DNA of 64,000 bases. Source: Pegoplata infirma. Lineage: Eukaryota; Arthropoda; Insecta; Diptera; Anthomyiidae. The DNA is taken from NCBI GenBank assembly GCA_963921195.1, contig OY992536.1, forward strand, positions 240,162,023 through 240,226,022, read 5' to 3'. Below the pieces are notes generated by a model. It had not been told where the DNA came from. It searched no databases and worked only from the letters and a program-made list of their open reading frames with translations. Numbering within the stretch: the first letter of the stretch is position 1; each line of letters starts with the position of its first letter. Position numbers and translations under genes: made by a program. Below are positions 1-10,733 of the stretch, piece after piece.

Positions 1-780
1 CGCAGTTTTGTTAGTTCTATATAGGGCTATCCATACAACCTATTCAGAAATTTACGGTACACATGTTTTTTTTCGCTGGACATTTGGTGTAGAAGGCCTC
101 CACTCTATCACTAGAGTAGAGGGTATAAAAATAGGTCAATGTCCTGACATAACTCCCATACAAACGTTCCCCTTAAATATGGGTAAAATGAGCCTTACAA
201 CCGTATTGTAATAGGTATCTTTTCAAAATTTGGCAGGTTAATGTATTTGTATTTAAAAATCATCATTTTAGCTTTTTACATAAATCGCTCAAAATTCATG
301 AAATTTGGAAGTTTTTTTTTATAAATTTTGTTTGTAAGTGTTAAACGTAGACTTCGGTAATTTAATCAAATTTGATTTTGATAGATCATTCCTGGACTTA
401 CCAAAATTTTACGATTTTTTTTTAATAAGTCGAAAATTAAGATTTTTTTTGGCACGTTCTTAGCACCAGAAGATAGGTATTTTAAATGTATTTTATTTTT
501 AATGTATTATATAAAACCGAAAAGGTCAACTTCTCCCATACAAATCAACCCCCACTAAAAACGAGTTTAGGCCGCTATAAAAAAATACATGTCGAATTAG
601 TTTTCGTTCTGAACAACATATCCAAATTTTCTGAAGATCGGAGGGTGACACCAGGGAAAATTCCCTTGCTAGTAAAATATATAAATTTCAAAAGATATTC
701 AGTTAAATCGGTTTTTCTGATATGTCAACATAATAAAAAATATTTAAAAAAATTGAATCCAATAAAACTTTGAAGCCCTT
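1..780 (+). repeat. Decayed HINE-2 fragment plus shared repeat block
   Basis: There is no gene here. Positions 85-135 hold the motif of a divergent dipteran HINE (CTCTATCACTAGAG followed by an AGGGTATA terminus). The text that follows (CCCATACAAACGTTCCCCTT near 165) matches the interior of the element at 36.2-37.4 kb. Positions 485-670 hold a second block, ending GATCGGAGGGTGACACCAGG, that recurs at 6.6-6.8 kb and, reversed, at 12.6-12.9 and 39.1-39.5 kb. The element is cut by the window start. Small open frames here are repeat-derived. Confidence 0.55.
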
Positions 781-896
781 TTAAAAGGAAACGGGATCAC
801 GAAATGAGAAACTCTAAATGCAGTTTATTCTCTAGTTTCAAACTAACAGTTCGTGTTTAACGACTTTTTTCTTTTTGTCGGATGGTGTAATAAATA
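752..896 (+). repeat. Solo end of a long-TIR foldback element
   Basis: This sequence matches the right arm of the foldback element at 15.4-17.25 kb: the AAAACTTTGAAG... CCTTTTAAAAGGAAAC block, the GGATCACGAAATGAGAAA block, and a terminus reading GTCGGATGGTGTAAT, compared with GTCGGACGGTGTAAT there. Only one arm is present, so this is a solo end or deletion remnant. Confidence 0.6.
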
Positions 897-1363
897 AGAG
901 CTTGGAATATTTAAAAAAAATGGGTCTTTAGTAGGGTATTCAATTAACCGGTTTTTTGTTTTAATTGGTTAATCGAGCAAATATTTTATCGGGGTGCAGA
1001 TTTAATCGGTTAAATTTAAATTATTGGATTAACCAAATAAAATCAGTTTTATATTTAAATTGAAAATTAAACCCCGAATTTTATGTTCTTTTGTGTATTT
1101 TTTTAACTTAAATGCCCTCCAAAATGTTAACTCAATTAAAGATATTTTAAGATGTCTCAAGACCGGATTTCATGAACGGATTTAATTTAACGGCTTCAGT
1201 GTAGCTAAAAATCGTGGTTTTGTTTTTAATATTTGCTAGTATGGTAAATCGAAAACCCTAAATATCATGAAATTAATGAGATAGATCAATCCGCGTTTAG
1301 ATTCGGGTTTAGCACATTAAAAGCTATTAGAAAAATTTATAGTGGTGGTAAACTATATCTATA

Positions 1364-3070
1364 TCTATACTAATATTATAAAGAGGTAATGTTTGTTTTT
1401 TTGTTTGATTGTTTGTTTGTTTGTAGAAAGTAATCTCCGGAACTACTAATCCGATTTCAAAAAAGTTTTCAGCAAAATTTAGAGTCTTCCTCCAGGATGG
1501 ACATAGGCTAGGTTTCATCGACCACGCCCACTTATACGCGCACGTTTTTCCAAAAAACCTAAAATTTAAAAATCTCCAAAACTACTAAACCGATTTCAAA
1601 AATTTTTTCACCAACATATACTTCAAATGGTCCTTCATGATGGAAATATGCTTTTTTTCATCGACCACGCCCAATTCTACGCCCACTTTTGGCATAAAAG
1701 CTTAAAATCTAAATATCCGATTTCAAAAATGTTTTCACCAATATTTAGAGTGTTCGTCCAGGGTGGATATAGGCTAGGATTAGTCGACCACGCCCTCTTC
1801 TACGCCCACTTTTTGGCCAAAAAAAACCTAAAATTTAAAAATCTCCAAAATTACTCATCTGATTCCAAAATTTTACCATCAATGCTTGGAATGGTTATTT
1901 AGAGTGGAAATATGGTGGTTTTTATTGACCACGCCCATTTCTAAGCCCTTTTTTGGCAGAGAAAACGTAAAGTTTAAATATGATGAAACTACTTATCCGA
2001 TTTACAAAATTTCATCAAAAATATATTTTAAGAAATGGTCCTTCAGGGTGGACATGGGCTAGCTTTCATCGATACTCCCAGTTATGGCCAGAAAAACGTA
2101 AAATTTCAAAATCTCCGAAACTGCTCATTCGATTTTAAAAAATGTTTTCTCCAATATTAAGAATGGTACTTCAGGTTCGACATAGGCAACGGTTTATAGA
2201 CGTAATATTTTAAAATAAACGAAACTTTTTATCAGGTTTCAAAAATGATTTCACCAATATTTAGAATTCTCCTTCACGGTGAGTTAGGGTAAGTTGAGTT
2301 GACCAAAAGACTTACAATTTAAAAACCCCCGAAACTACTCATCCGATTTCAAAACATTTTGAAAAATGGCCTTTTTGGAAATTCCGATTTTAAAGGAGCA
2401 AATAGGTGCAAAGTACTAGCGAACTTTGTAACCTTTTCTATCTCCTGAAATATTGGCCATAGAATCTTGAAACTTCAAATGTGGGATCTTTCAGCCCAAA
2501 AAATCATCATAAAAAAGTACCTTCCGGAAATTTAGATTTTAATGGTAAATTATTGTACTGTGGTACATTTACTATCCCCTGAAATTCTCCAGCAGAGCGA
2601 ACAATATAGAGAAGAACATATTTTGAAATTTAAATTTTTAAGAGTTAAAAGGAGTAAACATTGGTTAAGGTAGGGTAATATGTAACTATTTATATCAATT
2701 GAGATAACGACCCTAAAATGTTTTTATTTCTTTAAGACATGTTATACATAAAAGAATGAAGCCTACATGGAACGAAATGAATTGAAATTCAATAAATTGA
2801 AATGAATAAAAATGGAATAGAACGTGGAACGAAATGGAATGAAACGGGGAATTAAATGATTTCAATAATAACGATATAAAGGCTCGAAAATTTTCAAGAT
2901 AGTTTTTTTACCGAAACGAAAATGATTTCGGGCTAAACGGGGATGTTTTTATTTTATAATAAAAATTTAATAATGTAGGGGAGAATTTAAGAAATGGGGT
3001 TTCTAATCCCGATCTTTCTTTAATACGGTATTTAATATTACCGGTACAAAGTTCCGGGCTGGCCTGCTAG
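1364..3070 (+). mobile_element. Helitron-like non-autonomous element
   Basis: The 5' end reads TCTATACTAATATTATAAAG, the 5'-TC plus ACTAATATTATAAA signature shared by insect Helitrons. The 3' end is GGCCTGCTAG (CTAG at 3067-3070), and the element sits between A (1363) and T (3071), the usual Helitron A^T target. A GC-rich segment just before CTAG could form the 3' hairpin. There is no Rep/helicase frame. The body carries a degenerate tandem array (1430-2350). Confidence 0.7.
1430..2350 (+). repeat. Degenerate tandem array, about 137-bp unit, inside the Helitron
   Basis: About seven to eight imperfect copies. Each begins near AATCTCCRAAACTACT followed by CCGATTTCAAAA (for example near 1431, 1570, 1840, 1977, 2110, 2320), then TTCACCAATATTTA, a GGTGGACATAGGCTA-like line, and GACCACGCCC with CTACGCCCACTTTT. 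The spacing is about 137 bp in the best copies and drifts afterwards. Confidence 0.65.
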
Positions 3071-3439
3071 TGTATAATAAATTTGGCCAGGATAACCAGA
3101 GCCATTTTTTCTAACCGAAATGTATTTTTAGGATCTCCATGAAATATTTGTTTGAGGACGTTCTTACACATTGTAAGGGCTATACAACAATGCTGTATGC
3201 CCAGAAAGTTTGGTAATTTTTTAGAGGATTATTGGAATTAAAACTATGAATTAATTCACAAAAAATAAGTTAATGAACTAAAATTCGGTTAATCGGTTAA
3301 TCGACTCAAATTTATTTGAAAATTCTAAATTTTGAATTATTCGAACAGTAAATAGATCAAAATTAATCGGTTAACCGATTAACGGTTAATCGATTGAATA
3401 CCCTAGTTTTAAGTCCCCTTTCTTCCATGTGGTTTTTGT

Positions 3440-3830
3440 AGAAAAATCATAAAAAATTAAAATTTTGTTCGAAATTAAAAAAATCTAAAATAAAAAAATT
3501 TTCGCTAAAAATTTTTTTTTTTTGATAAAAAAAAATTTTAAATATGAAAAAAATTCTGATAAAAAAAACTTTTGGTGCATAAAATTTTTTGTTAAAAAAA
3601 AACTAATTTTAGGTCAAAAATTTTCTGATGAAAAAATTTGAATGAAAAAAAACAAAATTTTGGTGAAAAAAAATTTTTGATAAAAAAAATGTAAATGAAA
3701 AAAAAAAAACAATTTTAAGGAAAGAGAATTTGTTCATTAACAAAAAAAAAAAAACAAATTTTACGTAAAATATCACAGTGCAACAACTAAAATTGGGATG
3801 GAACAAAAATTAGAGTTGACATTTTCTAAA
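3440..3830. repeat. A-rich degenerate low-complexity tract
   Basis: Repeating GAAAAAAAWTTTTGRTG-like units with poly-A runs. Nothing coding is visible. Confidence 0.6.
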
Positions 3831-3939
3831 ACAAAACCCTCATGGCTTTATTAATTTAGTGCTAGATTTTTTTTACCCGCATTTGAAGTTGGTGAAATAT
3901 CCTGAGCAAAAATGGTTAGATGTATTCTTCTATATCACA

Positions 3940-4195
3940 TCTTATCCGAGATTTGAATGATCAGTACGGATCCGAGTAAAATCAGTACTGATCCGGGATT
4001 TGAACGATCACTACTAATCAGAAAAATGGATCGCTAAGATTAGATCAGTTTTAATCGGAAGAATACAATGTCATCCAAAAAATGGTTTCATATAATTAGG
4101 TAATCACATTTTTCGGATGAAATTGTATCCGTTTGACTAAAACTGATCTACTCTTAGCGATCCATTTTTCGGATAAGTACTGATCCTTCAATTTT
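3940..4195. repeat. Small inverted-repeat element (GGATCGCTAAG arms)
   Basis: The left arm (about 4021-4080: AAAATGGATCGCTAAG, AGATCAGTTTTA, GATACAAT-like) is mirrored at 4105-4170 (AAAACTGATCTACTC, TTAGCGATCCATTTTT). It is preceded by two direct copies of an ATCCGRGATTTGAAYGATCA unit. The size and structure suit a decayed MITE; the family is unknown. Confidence 0.6.
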
Positions 4196-4942
4196 TTCTT
4201 GGCATTATTATAATTAAAATATAAATTACTTAAAAACAGTATAACAGAAAGTACTGGACCGATTGCAGCGATATTCATACCGGTTATAGCTAACGTAATT
4301 TCGAGCTTAAGTTTAGACGCTGGACCCCACATGTACAATAAGGGGTACCTCCAGGGGCCTCTGAAGAGAAACATATTTAGTATACAAAAACTTTAAATGC
4401 ATTTTGATGGATAATTATAATTAATAAATAAAAAACTTTGTATTTTTAGTAAATTTTTTGTAAAAGGTGAGTTATAAAAACATAAATCTTTTGCTACATT
4501 TTAACACTTATTGCTAGTAATATGTTTGTATGCAAAATTAAAAAATTTTTAAGTATTTATGGCACTTTTAAAAAGCACTTAATTTCAATCTAAAGTCTAT
4601 AAGCACCTTCTCTTTTTTCTCAAACTAAAAGAAATTTATTTATTTTTTTAAAAAAATTATTTGGTTTTTTTTTTTTGTTTTATTGTATAAATTTTTCTAT
4701 TTAAATTTTAATTTTGTTAACATATATTTTTCAACATAAAGAAAACAACAAAAAGTTTTGTTTAGGTATTTAAAAAATAAAAATCAAATCAAACCAAAAA
4801 AATTTTAAATCTTGTAATAATTAAGTTGTAAAATATCAAATCAAAACATACAAATTATAAAAAAAAAAATCATTGTTCATTGTATCAAAAAAAACAAACA
4901 ATTTTTTTTTCGTTGTTGTTTTCCATACTTTACAATTTCCAG
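4196..4942 (+). other. Intron sequence before the first visible exon
   Basis: AT-rich sequence with no recognisable repeat. It ends in a T-rich tract (from about 4902, TTTTTTTTCGTTGTTGTTTTCC) and the acceptor TTTCCAG at 4936-4942, a normal insect 3' splice site. Confidence 0.6.
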
Positions 4943-5194
4943 TTAGAGTTATGGGCATGGACGAGAAGTTGCATCAAAAGATCTTTGAAGATAGTTTGGC
5001 ATTGATCGATACACCATTGATAGCAACAACAACAAATACAATATACCATCCCGGTGCTGGTTCCTCACATGGTTACAAAGATATAATACCGTATCCGTAT
5101 CCCATCAATTTGACAGAATTTCATCATCGACATAATATGGCGCAAGAAGTAACTATAGTACCAGATGTTATAGATACTGGTATCGGTTATTCAA
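4943..5194 (+). CDS. Gfrl: GDNF-receptor-alpha-like (Gfrl) exon, linker region
   Basis: Internal coding exon of about 84 residues. It opens with two bases completing a split codon, then Arg-Val-Met-Gly-Met-Asp-Glu-Lys, and ends one base into a Ser codon before donor GTATGT (5195). The acceptor at 4941-4942 has a good pyrimidine tract, and the frame stays open across the junction. The segment has no cysteines, one Asn-Leu-Thr sequon, and His/Tyr/Pro-rich text (GYKDIIPYPYPINLTEF). It looks like an extracellular linker. Met 4951 is probably not the protein start, because no signal peptide follows it. Assignment to the receptor gene rests on phase continuity with the downstream exons (phase 1 to exon 21001-21056), not on its own similarity. 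An alternative is a first coding exon using Met 4951. Confidence 0.7.
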
Positions 5195-5384
5195 GTATGT
5201 TTTTCAGTTTTATTTTATTTATATTTTTTTATTTTATTGTGTAAAAAAAATAAACAATTATTACGTTTTTTTGAGTATATTTTTTTATTTTTTTTTTTTT
5301 TTTTTAAATAACAAAAGGGTTGAAGTATTTTTAAAAAAAGGGATTTTTCTTAAAACACCGTAAGATAAAATTAACATATTTTTT

Positions 5385-5880
5385 TTTTTTGTGGTAACTC
5401 TAGAAAAACTACAAAAGATTTGAAATGTATGGCGAAAAAATACCTGTGGCCACTCATATTTAAAAATGTGATTAGTAAGGATTTTTAGACTTTAAAAAAT
5501 ATTTCAAGTTCGAGGTTTGTTTTTTTATCAGTAAATCTAAAAGTACGTCCACAAAAAAATAGTAGTTGGAATATCCAAATTTTGGCTGACATATTTATTT
5601 TATTAATTTCAACTATTTGGGATTGTTTCGTGGTCCTGCTCATTTAAAAAGGGCTTTTAAGCTTAATAGGATTACAATTTTATATTTTTTTTAATATTTG
5701 TACTAGTTCTAGGATGCCACTTTTAATGGCAAATTAAATAGGAGGAATTCCGCTAATTTTTCCATTTTGTATTTTCAATATCCATTGACAAAGTTTCAAT
5801 ATCCTTTGACAATTTTAACAAAATCCTTTGACCAAATATGTTAAGGATCTAAATATGCGGCAACACATGCCAAAATTTCA
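5385..5880. repeat. Decayed repeat; 5690-5840 related to the 16.1-kb hairpin
   Basis: 5693-5760 (ATATTTGTACTAGTTCTAGG, ATGCCACTT, GGCAAATTAAATAGGAGGA) matches the arms of the inverted repeat at 16080-16340. The rest is AT-rich with no recognisable gene. Confidence 0.5.
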
Positions 5881-5889
5881 CAAATAGGA

Positions 5890-6235
5890 TAAATGCAGTC
5901 ACGGCGCCTAAAACTTTGTTATGTCTGTCTGTCCGTCCGTCTGTCTGTTAAAAGCACAATAGAGTCTAAACAAAAAGAGATAGAGTGATGACCCTTGTTA
6001 GGAATATGTTTAATTTGTAACTGGGCACAATCCGTCCAGGGGGAAAAAATTACCCCTTGTTGAACCGAAACAACCTCGGGAAAAATAGCTTATTTTATTA
6101 TTTGACTTTCTATTAAAAAATTTTGTCAGAGGCAGCTCATGGGGTAAAAATTGGGAAATGGGTCTATATGACCTTGGGCGCTATATCCATATGCCCTTAA
6201 AAATCCTGTTACATAGTGTAATGCAATACGGGTCC
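5890..6235 (+). mobile_element. HINE (mini-me/DINE-1 class) 3' fragment
   Basis: A short (GTCY)n core, GTCTGTCTGTCCGTCCGTCT, at about 5925-5950 is followed by TTAAAAGCACAATAGAGTCT and an AAACAAAAAGAGATAGAG block. The same order follows the (GTCY)n core at 10.09 kb. The TA-rich 5' half is missing. No coding capacity. Confidence 0.65.
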
Positions 6236-6331
6236 AATTTTTAAAATTTATTTAAATAATCTACTGTAATAACATTTTTGTGTTCTTCAAGTTCTAATGT
6301 AATAATTTTTTTGGTTTTTGCTAATTTCTTA

Positions 6332-6930
6332 AAAAAACAAGTAAGAGTTTTAAGTTCGGCTGTGCCGAATCTTTGATACCATCCAACATGTAAACAAATA
6401 AAAAAACAAGTAGAAAAGTTAAATTCGACTTGGCCGAATCTATTAATACCCTCCACAATGCCTTTTTCAGTGATAGTAAATTTTCTAACGTGAAAAAAAT
6501 AAAAATTTTGATCAGAAAAAATTTATCACGAGATAGGTAATTTTAATACCTTTAATCTGATACCACACATGACTATATTAATTTTGTTTAAATAGGCGTA
6601 AATCGTAAAAAACTGAAAAAGGCCAATTTCCCCCCATACAAATCGAACCCCTCTAAAAATGAATTTGGGCTGCTAAAAAAAATACGTGTCGAATTAATTT
6701 TCGTTCTTAACAACATAACCAAATTTCATGAAGATTGGAGGGTGACACCAGGGAGACTTCCCTTGTTAGCCAGCCTATGACCATAACATACATATTTGTG
6801 CCAAACTTCAGACGTGTAGCTCCTTTCTTTTGGACTGTATCGTATCTACGGATGGACATTGCTAGAATGTCTTTGAATCGATATAAATACTCAATATTTT
6901 TAATTCTGTTTGTTTTTATTTTGGTCAATA
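6332..6930 (-). mobile_element. HINE fragments, reverse orientation, two tandem termini
   Basis: Two successive termini of the form AACAAGTA...GTTAAATTCGRCTTGGCCGAATC...ATACC(M)TCCA lie at about 6332-6390 and 6399-6462. They are followed by the shared interior block (6590-6775) and, at 6845-6900, by the inverted core GGACATTGCTAGAATGTC with an AATCGATATA tail, the remnant of the reversed (GTCY)n/TA region. No gene is seen. Confidence 0.6.
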
Positions 6931-7389
6931 AGAATTGCCAGGGCTGTCACTAAATTATAGAATGCTTTTTTAAAAAACAAAATCGGCTGCAGTTGTAAAG
7001 CAAAAACTACTGAACCGATTTTTATGAATTTTTATACCCTCCAACCACAGTATGGAGGTATACTCACTTTGTCATTCCGTTTGTAACGCATCGAAATATC
7101 GATCGGGGACCCCTTTAGTGTATTCAAAAAACCGGCCGGGTTATTTTTGAAAACCCGGTTTCCGGTTTCGGTTTTAGGAAAAAAACCGGTTAAACCGGTT
7201 TTTTTCGGTTTTTATTCTTTATGTTAAAAATAAATTTAACTTAATTATATTTTTACAAAAAAGTCATAGCCTAATAAACACAAAATCGATAAGTGATAGC
7301 GAAAATAGTATTAACTGTACGACACGGTTTACGATATCCCATTTAATAAAATTTTGACACCATTCCAAAGTTTTGGTGATTTTACTGTC

Positions 7390-8100
7390 GGCCAATTTCG
7401 CTGGAAACTTCGACATCGAAAATGATTTCGTAATTTCCTACCAAAACGAAACGCCAGAAATAACGATAGCTTTTCCATGAAATCTGAGGTGACAGGACAT
7501 AATCCCCACGGATATTACCCCCATAACGGAAATGGGGATTATGACCGAATTCATTACGGTCATAATCCCCATAATAGTTGTGGCGACTATGCCCGTTTCT
7601 AAAACGGTCACAATCCCAATGGGGATTATGTCCGTTCCTTGTTGGGATTACGAACGAACTTTTTTCGGTCATAACCCTCATTCCCATTATGGGGAGTATG
7701 TCCAAAGCAATTTTGGTCATGATCCCCATTTTCTGCAGAGAGGGTTTGTATTTCCTAAGCCCGGCCGAAGGCCGGCCACGCAGAACAACTTTTAAGTAAA
7801 AAAAAAATTATTTTAATTTTGGGGACTATGAGCATAATGGGGATTATGGCCATTTGTTACGTGGTCATTATCCCCATAAATCTGGGAATTATGTCCGTTT
7901 TTTATTGGGATTATGTCCAAATAATTTTCGGTCATAATCTCCATAATGCATGGAGTTTGTATTTGAATTTGGTCATAATCCCCATAACGGAAATTAAGAT
8001 TATGTCCTTGGGGATTATGTCATGTCACCCAAATCTGAAATAAGGCTGTTTTACTATCGTTATGACAGGATTTTCGAAAGCGAAAACGATATCATATTTT
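7390..8100. repeat. Foldback rich in GGGGATTATG / CATAATCCCC
   Basis: The left arm (AACGATAGCTTTT, then GGTGACAGGACATAATCCCC at about 7488-7507) is mirrored on the right (GGGGATTATGTCATGTCACC at about 8008-8027, then CTATCGTTATG). Between them, ATGGGGATTATG and its complement alternate with CCGTTTYTAA spacers about a dozen times, giving many small dyads. Opposed open frames here (methionine- and glycine-rich) come from the repeat and are not genes. Confidence 0.7.
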
Positions 8101-8537
8101 CATGGTACATTTTATAAAAAAAACTGTCGTTTTTGTATAATATGAGCCTTTTAGGTAATATTGCTTCGATATTTCAACGGTAATATTTGGTTTTTTGGAA
8201 GTAACAACTAAATTTTAATTCTTTGCAATTAAGAGATGAAATCAGTTTAAAAACAGATTTTATTTAAAAATTTGTTTTTATTGAATTGTTTAAAGAGCAC
8301 AGTTAATAATCTTTCCTAACATATTCATTTGGGCAGATTTTGCCCATTCCGATTTCAACAATTTCAAAAGGTTATTTAAAAAAAAATGGTTTGCCATAGG
8401 ACTCCAAGGTGCCAAATTTAAAAAAATTTATATTGATATCAAAATTAAAGGAAGAGACGGACAACCGGAACTCGTTGATATATTGATATTGGCATACCAA
8501 CATATCCACAAACTGATTATGGTACTCGTAGTGCCGC

Positions 8538-9033
8538 TAAAGGCCGTTTGTCACGATAAGACTCAGTAAAATGATCTGTCAAAAAATCGTATAGAATTTA
8601 AAAATGTTATCGTGTACATGCGAAATGTAATGACACGGACGGTAACACGGAAGAAATTTTGACAGTCGTATAATACTCGTCATTTTTAGAAATATTTCTA
8701 AAAGCTGAGACGTTTCATTTTATCAGGGATATATATTTTTTTTTAATTATTGCCAAAAAACATAAAAACAAAAAACTAAAGATAGAAAGTTAAGGCTATT
8801 AATTAATATGTCTCTAATTTTAAAGAATTTTTTAAAAATACGCAACAAATTATCTTTTTCAGCATTTATTTGTCTAAACAGCTGTTTTCATATTATTTGA
8901 AATGTGATAGTTGCAAAGAGCAATGTAGCGAAAATATTTTTTGGTTTAATTTTTTGACAGTCAGACCAAATTTCATTTTATTTTGGTTTAACAAAATCAT
9001 ACGACTCCGTATAATCGTGACAAACGGCCTTAA
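8538..9033. mobile_element. PIF/Harbinger-like MITE with TAA duplication
   Basis: The TIRs are AGGCCGTTTGTCACGAT at 8541 and its inverse ATCGTGACAAACGGCCT ending at 9030. The flanking trinucleotide TAA occurs on both sides (8538-8540, 9031-9033), the TWA duplication expected of PIF/Harbinger. The arms continue imperfectly (CGATAAGACTC versus GACTCCGTATAATCG). About 490 bp, non-coding. Confidence 0.65.
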
Positions 9034-9188
9034 GTTATGTTAGTGTTTCAAAAAAACTGTGTAATGTCAATACATATTTTAACTCATTATATTATCACTT
9101 TTTCTAAAAACCGGTTAACCGACACAAAAAACCCGGTTTCTCGAATATTCGAAATTTCAAACTATTCGAAACCGGTCGAGTTTCTAAA

Positions 9189-9986
9189 TACACTCAAAAA
9201 AATACGTTAGTAGATTTACTAATTTTTTTTTGCTAACGCTAGTTAGCTAACTTTTAGCAAATTTTTAGTTGAGATTAGCATGTTAGCAAAAAATTCTTGT
9301 AAACATCATTTAGCACATTAACAATTTTAAACAAACTTTGAACTAATTTCTTTTGCTAAATTTGAAATTGAGTTGACAACATTTTTACAAGATTTTTTGC
9401 TAATATTAGCAAAATAAATGGTAAATTTATAGTATCGCCGGTCCTCTTCACATGTGTGGACCCTAATGGGCCCTAACTTTGGATCCAAAAAAGTTAGCAT
9501 TCCCGAAAATTTTAAAATGCTCATATCTCGGTAAATATTGCCGACACAACAAAAAGTCCAAGACCGCAAAATAGTCAAAACCGCAAAATAGACCGCAAAA
9601 TAGTCAAAAGCTCTCCGAGTAATATTTTTGAAGTTATCGAGTTTTTTAATTCTCAAGACCCCAGTGGTCCCCTATAATCACGTATCTCAAAAACTAAGCA
9701 AGGTAGAGCGAAACGTACACAAATTTTGGATCAAAAACTATGACGATTTTTAAGGAACCCAACTAGGTCTAGGCCCATCGGGGTCTGGACCTATCGGGTC
9801 CGAACCCAATGGGGTCCTAAGATGTGTATAAACTTAGTTAAAAAAAAAAAAATATTTAGTTAACTAATTATTGGCAAAACATTTTTGCTAACTTTAGCAA
9901 AAAAATTGTGGGTTCAAAATCAGCAAATTTTCTTGTAGGTTTACAAGCTTTTTTTGCTAACATTACAGTTTTTTTTTTTGAGTGTA
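9189..9986. mobile_element. TA-flanked MITE with CACTCAAAAAA termini
   Basis: The element is 9191-9984 between TA dinucleotides. The ends are CACTCAAAAAAATACG and TTTTTTTTGAGTG. Just inside, GCTAAC/GTTAGC-rich text on the left is mirrored by TTGCTAACATTA on the right. The interior 9440-9835 (with CTCTCCGAGTAATA, CAACTAGGTCTAGG, GGGTCTGGACC) recurs at 35.07-35.3 kb. TA duplication suggests Tc1/mariner-type mobilisation. It lies inside the hAT-like element, which lies inside a HINE. Confidence 0.65.
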
Positions 9987-10733
9987 TGAAAAAACCGGTT
10001 AACCGGTTTCGGTTTTGAATACTCTAGACCCCATAAAGTATATATATTATTGATGTATGATCGATTCTAAGACTTTTATAGAATGTCCATATGTCCGTCC
10101 GTCCGTCTGTATAAGACACGACGCAGTCCAAAATAAAAGAGATAGACTCGTTAAGTTTGGCAGAAATATGTCTTTTGGTCCTAGGCAGTTTAAGTTCGTA
10201 AATAGGCAAAATCGGACAAGGGGGAAAAAAGTTCCCCTTTGAAGAACTTAATTAACCTCTGAAAAACGCCATATTTTTACAGGTTTTTTTGTATTTTTGT
10301 TAAGCAAATGAAACAATTTGATGCCAGAAAAAGTTCTAGGTCCTGCACTTGGATTTCGGAAATAAAAAAAATTTTTTTTTGCCCGTGGGAGTGGATTTTA
10401 AAAATGTTTTTAAATAATGAAAAAATTGTATTACTTAAGCTCAAAAAGCATAATAAATGAATTTTTAAACATTTACCGCATTGGTTTATGTGTCCCCCAA
10501 TGACCGCTTCTGACCCCCTCCCCCCAAAAAAAAGGCCCCTGCAATTTTTTTTTTATCTGTTGGAGGGTATTATAGATTCGGCACAGCCGAATTTAACACT
10601 CTCACTTGTTTTTTTTTTTTATTTGTTGATTATTAAATTTTCTAGCGGCAATTTTTATAAAAATAGAACTTAAAGCCGATTTCAAATTTATTTTTTTATC
10701 TGTAGTAAGGTTGTATTTGTATACTTATTGTTA

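Larger units (their letters stand above)
924..3413. mobile_element. hAT-like TIR element, non-autonomous, with nested Helitron
   Basis: The left end at 932 reads TAGGGTATTCAATTAACCGG. The right end at 3405 is its inverted copy (TTGAATACCCTA), preceded by TTAACCGATTAACGG. The 8-bp flanks (924-931 GTCTTTAG, 3406-3413 GTTTTAAG) agree at 6 of 8 positions, as for an old hAT target duplication. The ends are rich in alternating TTAACCGG / AATCGGTTAA motifs. No transposase frame is visible, and the centre is occupied by a Helitron-like insertion (1364-3070). The hAT assignment is inferred from TIR style and duplication length. Confidence 0.7.
7108..10034. mobile_element. hAT-like element nested in HINE
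   Basis: The element spans 7116-10026. The left end TAGTGTATTCAAAAAACCGG and right end CCGGTTTCGGTTTTGAATACTCTA are inverted copies (TAG[T/A]GTATTCAAAA...ACCGG). The flanking 8-mers (7108-7115 GACCCCTT, 10027-10034 GACCCCAT) match at 7 of 8, as for a hAT target duplication. The termini share the TAGNGTATTCAA start with the element at 932-3405, so both probably belong to one family. The interior has no transposase but holds three further repeats (7390-8100, 8538-9033, 9189-9986). Confidence 0.75.
6960..10612 (+). mobile_element. HINE split by a nested hAT-like insertion
   Basis: The 5' piece (to 7115) carries TATACCCTCC, GTCATTCCGTTTGTAAC and CATCGAAATATCGAT up to GGGGACCCC. The 3' piece resumes at 10027 with GACCCCATAAAGTATATATA, a short (GTCC)n core (10091-10110), AGACACGACGCAGTCC, and ends at GGGTATTATAGATTCGGC...ACTTGTT (10610). 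Compared with the copies at 31.2 and 55.7 kb, the two pieces join exactly at GACCCC, so 7116-10026 is a later insertion. Confidence 0.8.

Noticed and set aside
4096..4374. 92-codon - strand frame near the first exon
   Set aside because: It lies partly in a decayed inverted repeat, lacks splice or start evidence, and resembles no known protein that I can recognise.
7382..8043. Overlapping frames rich in Met/Gly/His on both strands
   Set aside because: They follow from the GGGGATTATG repeat and its complement; no gene signals.
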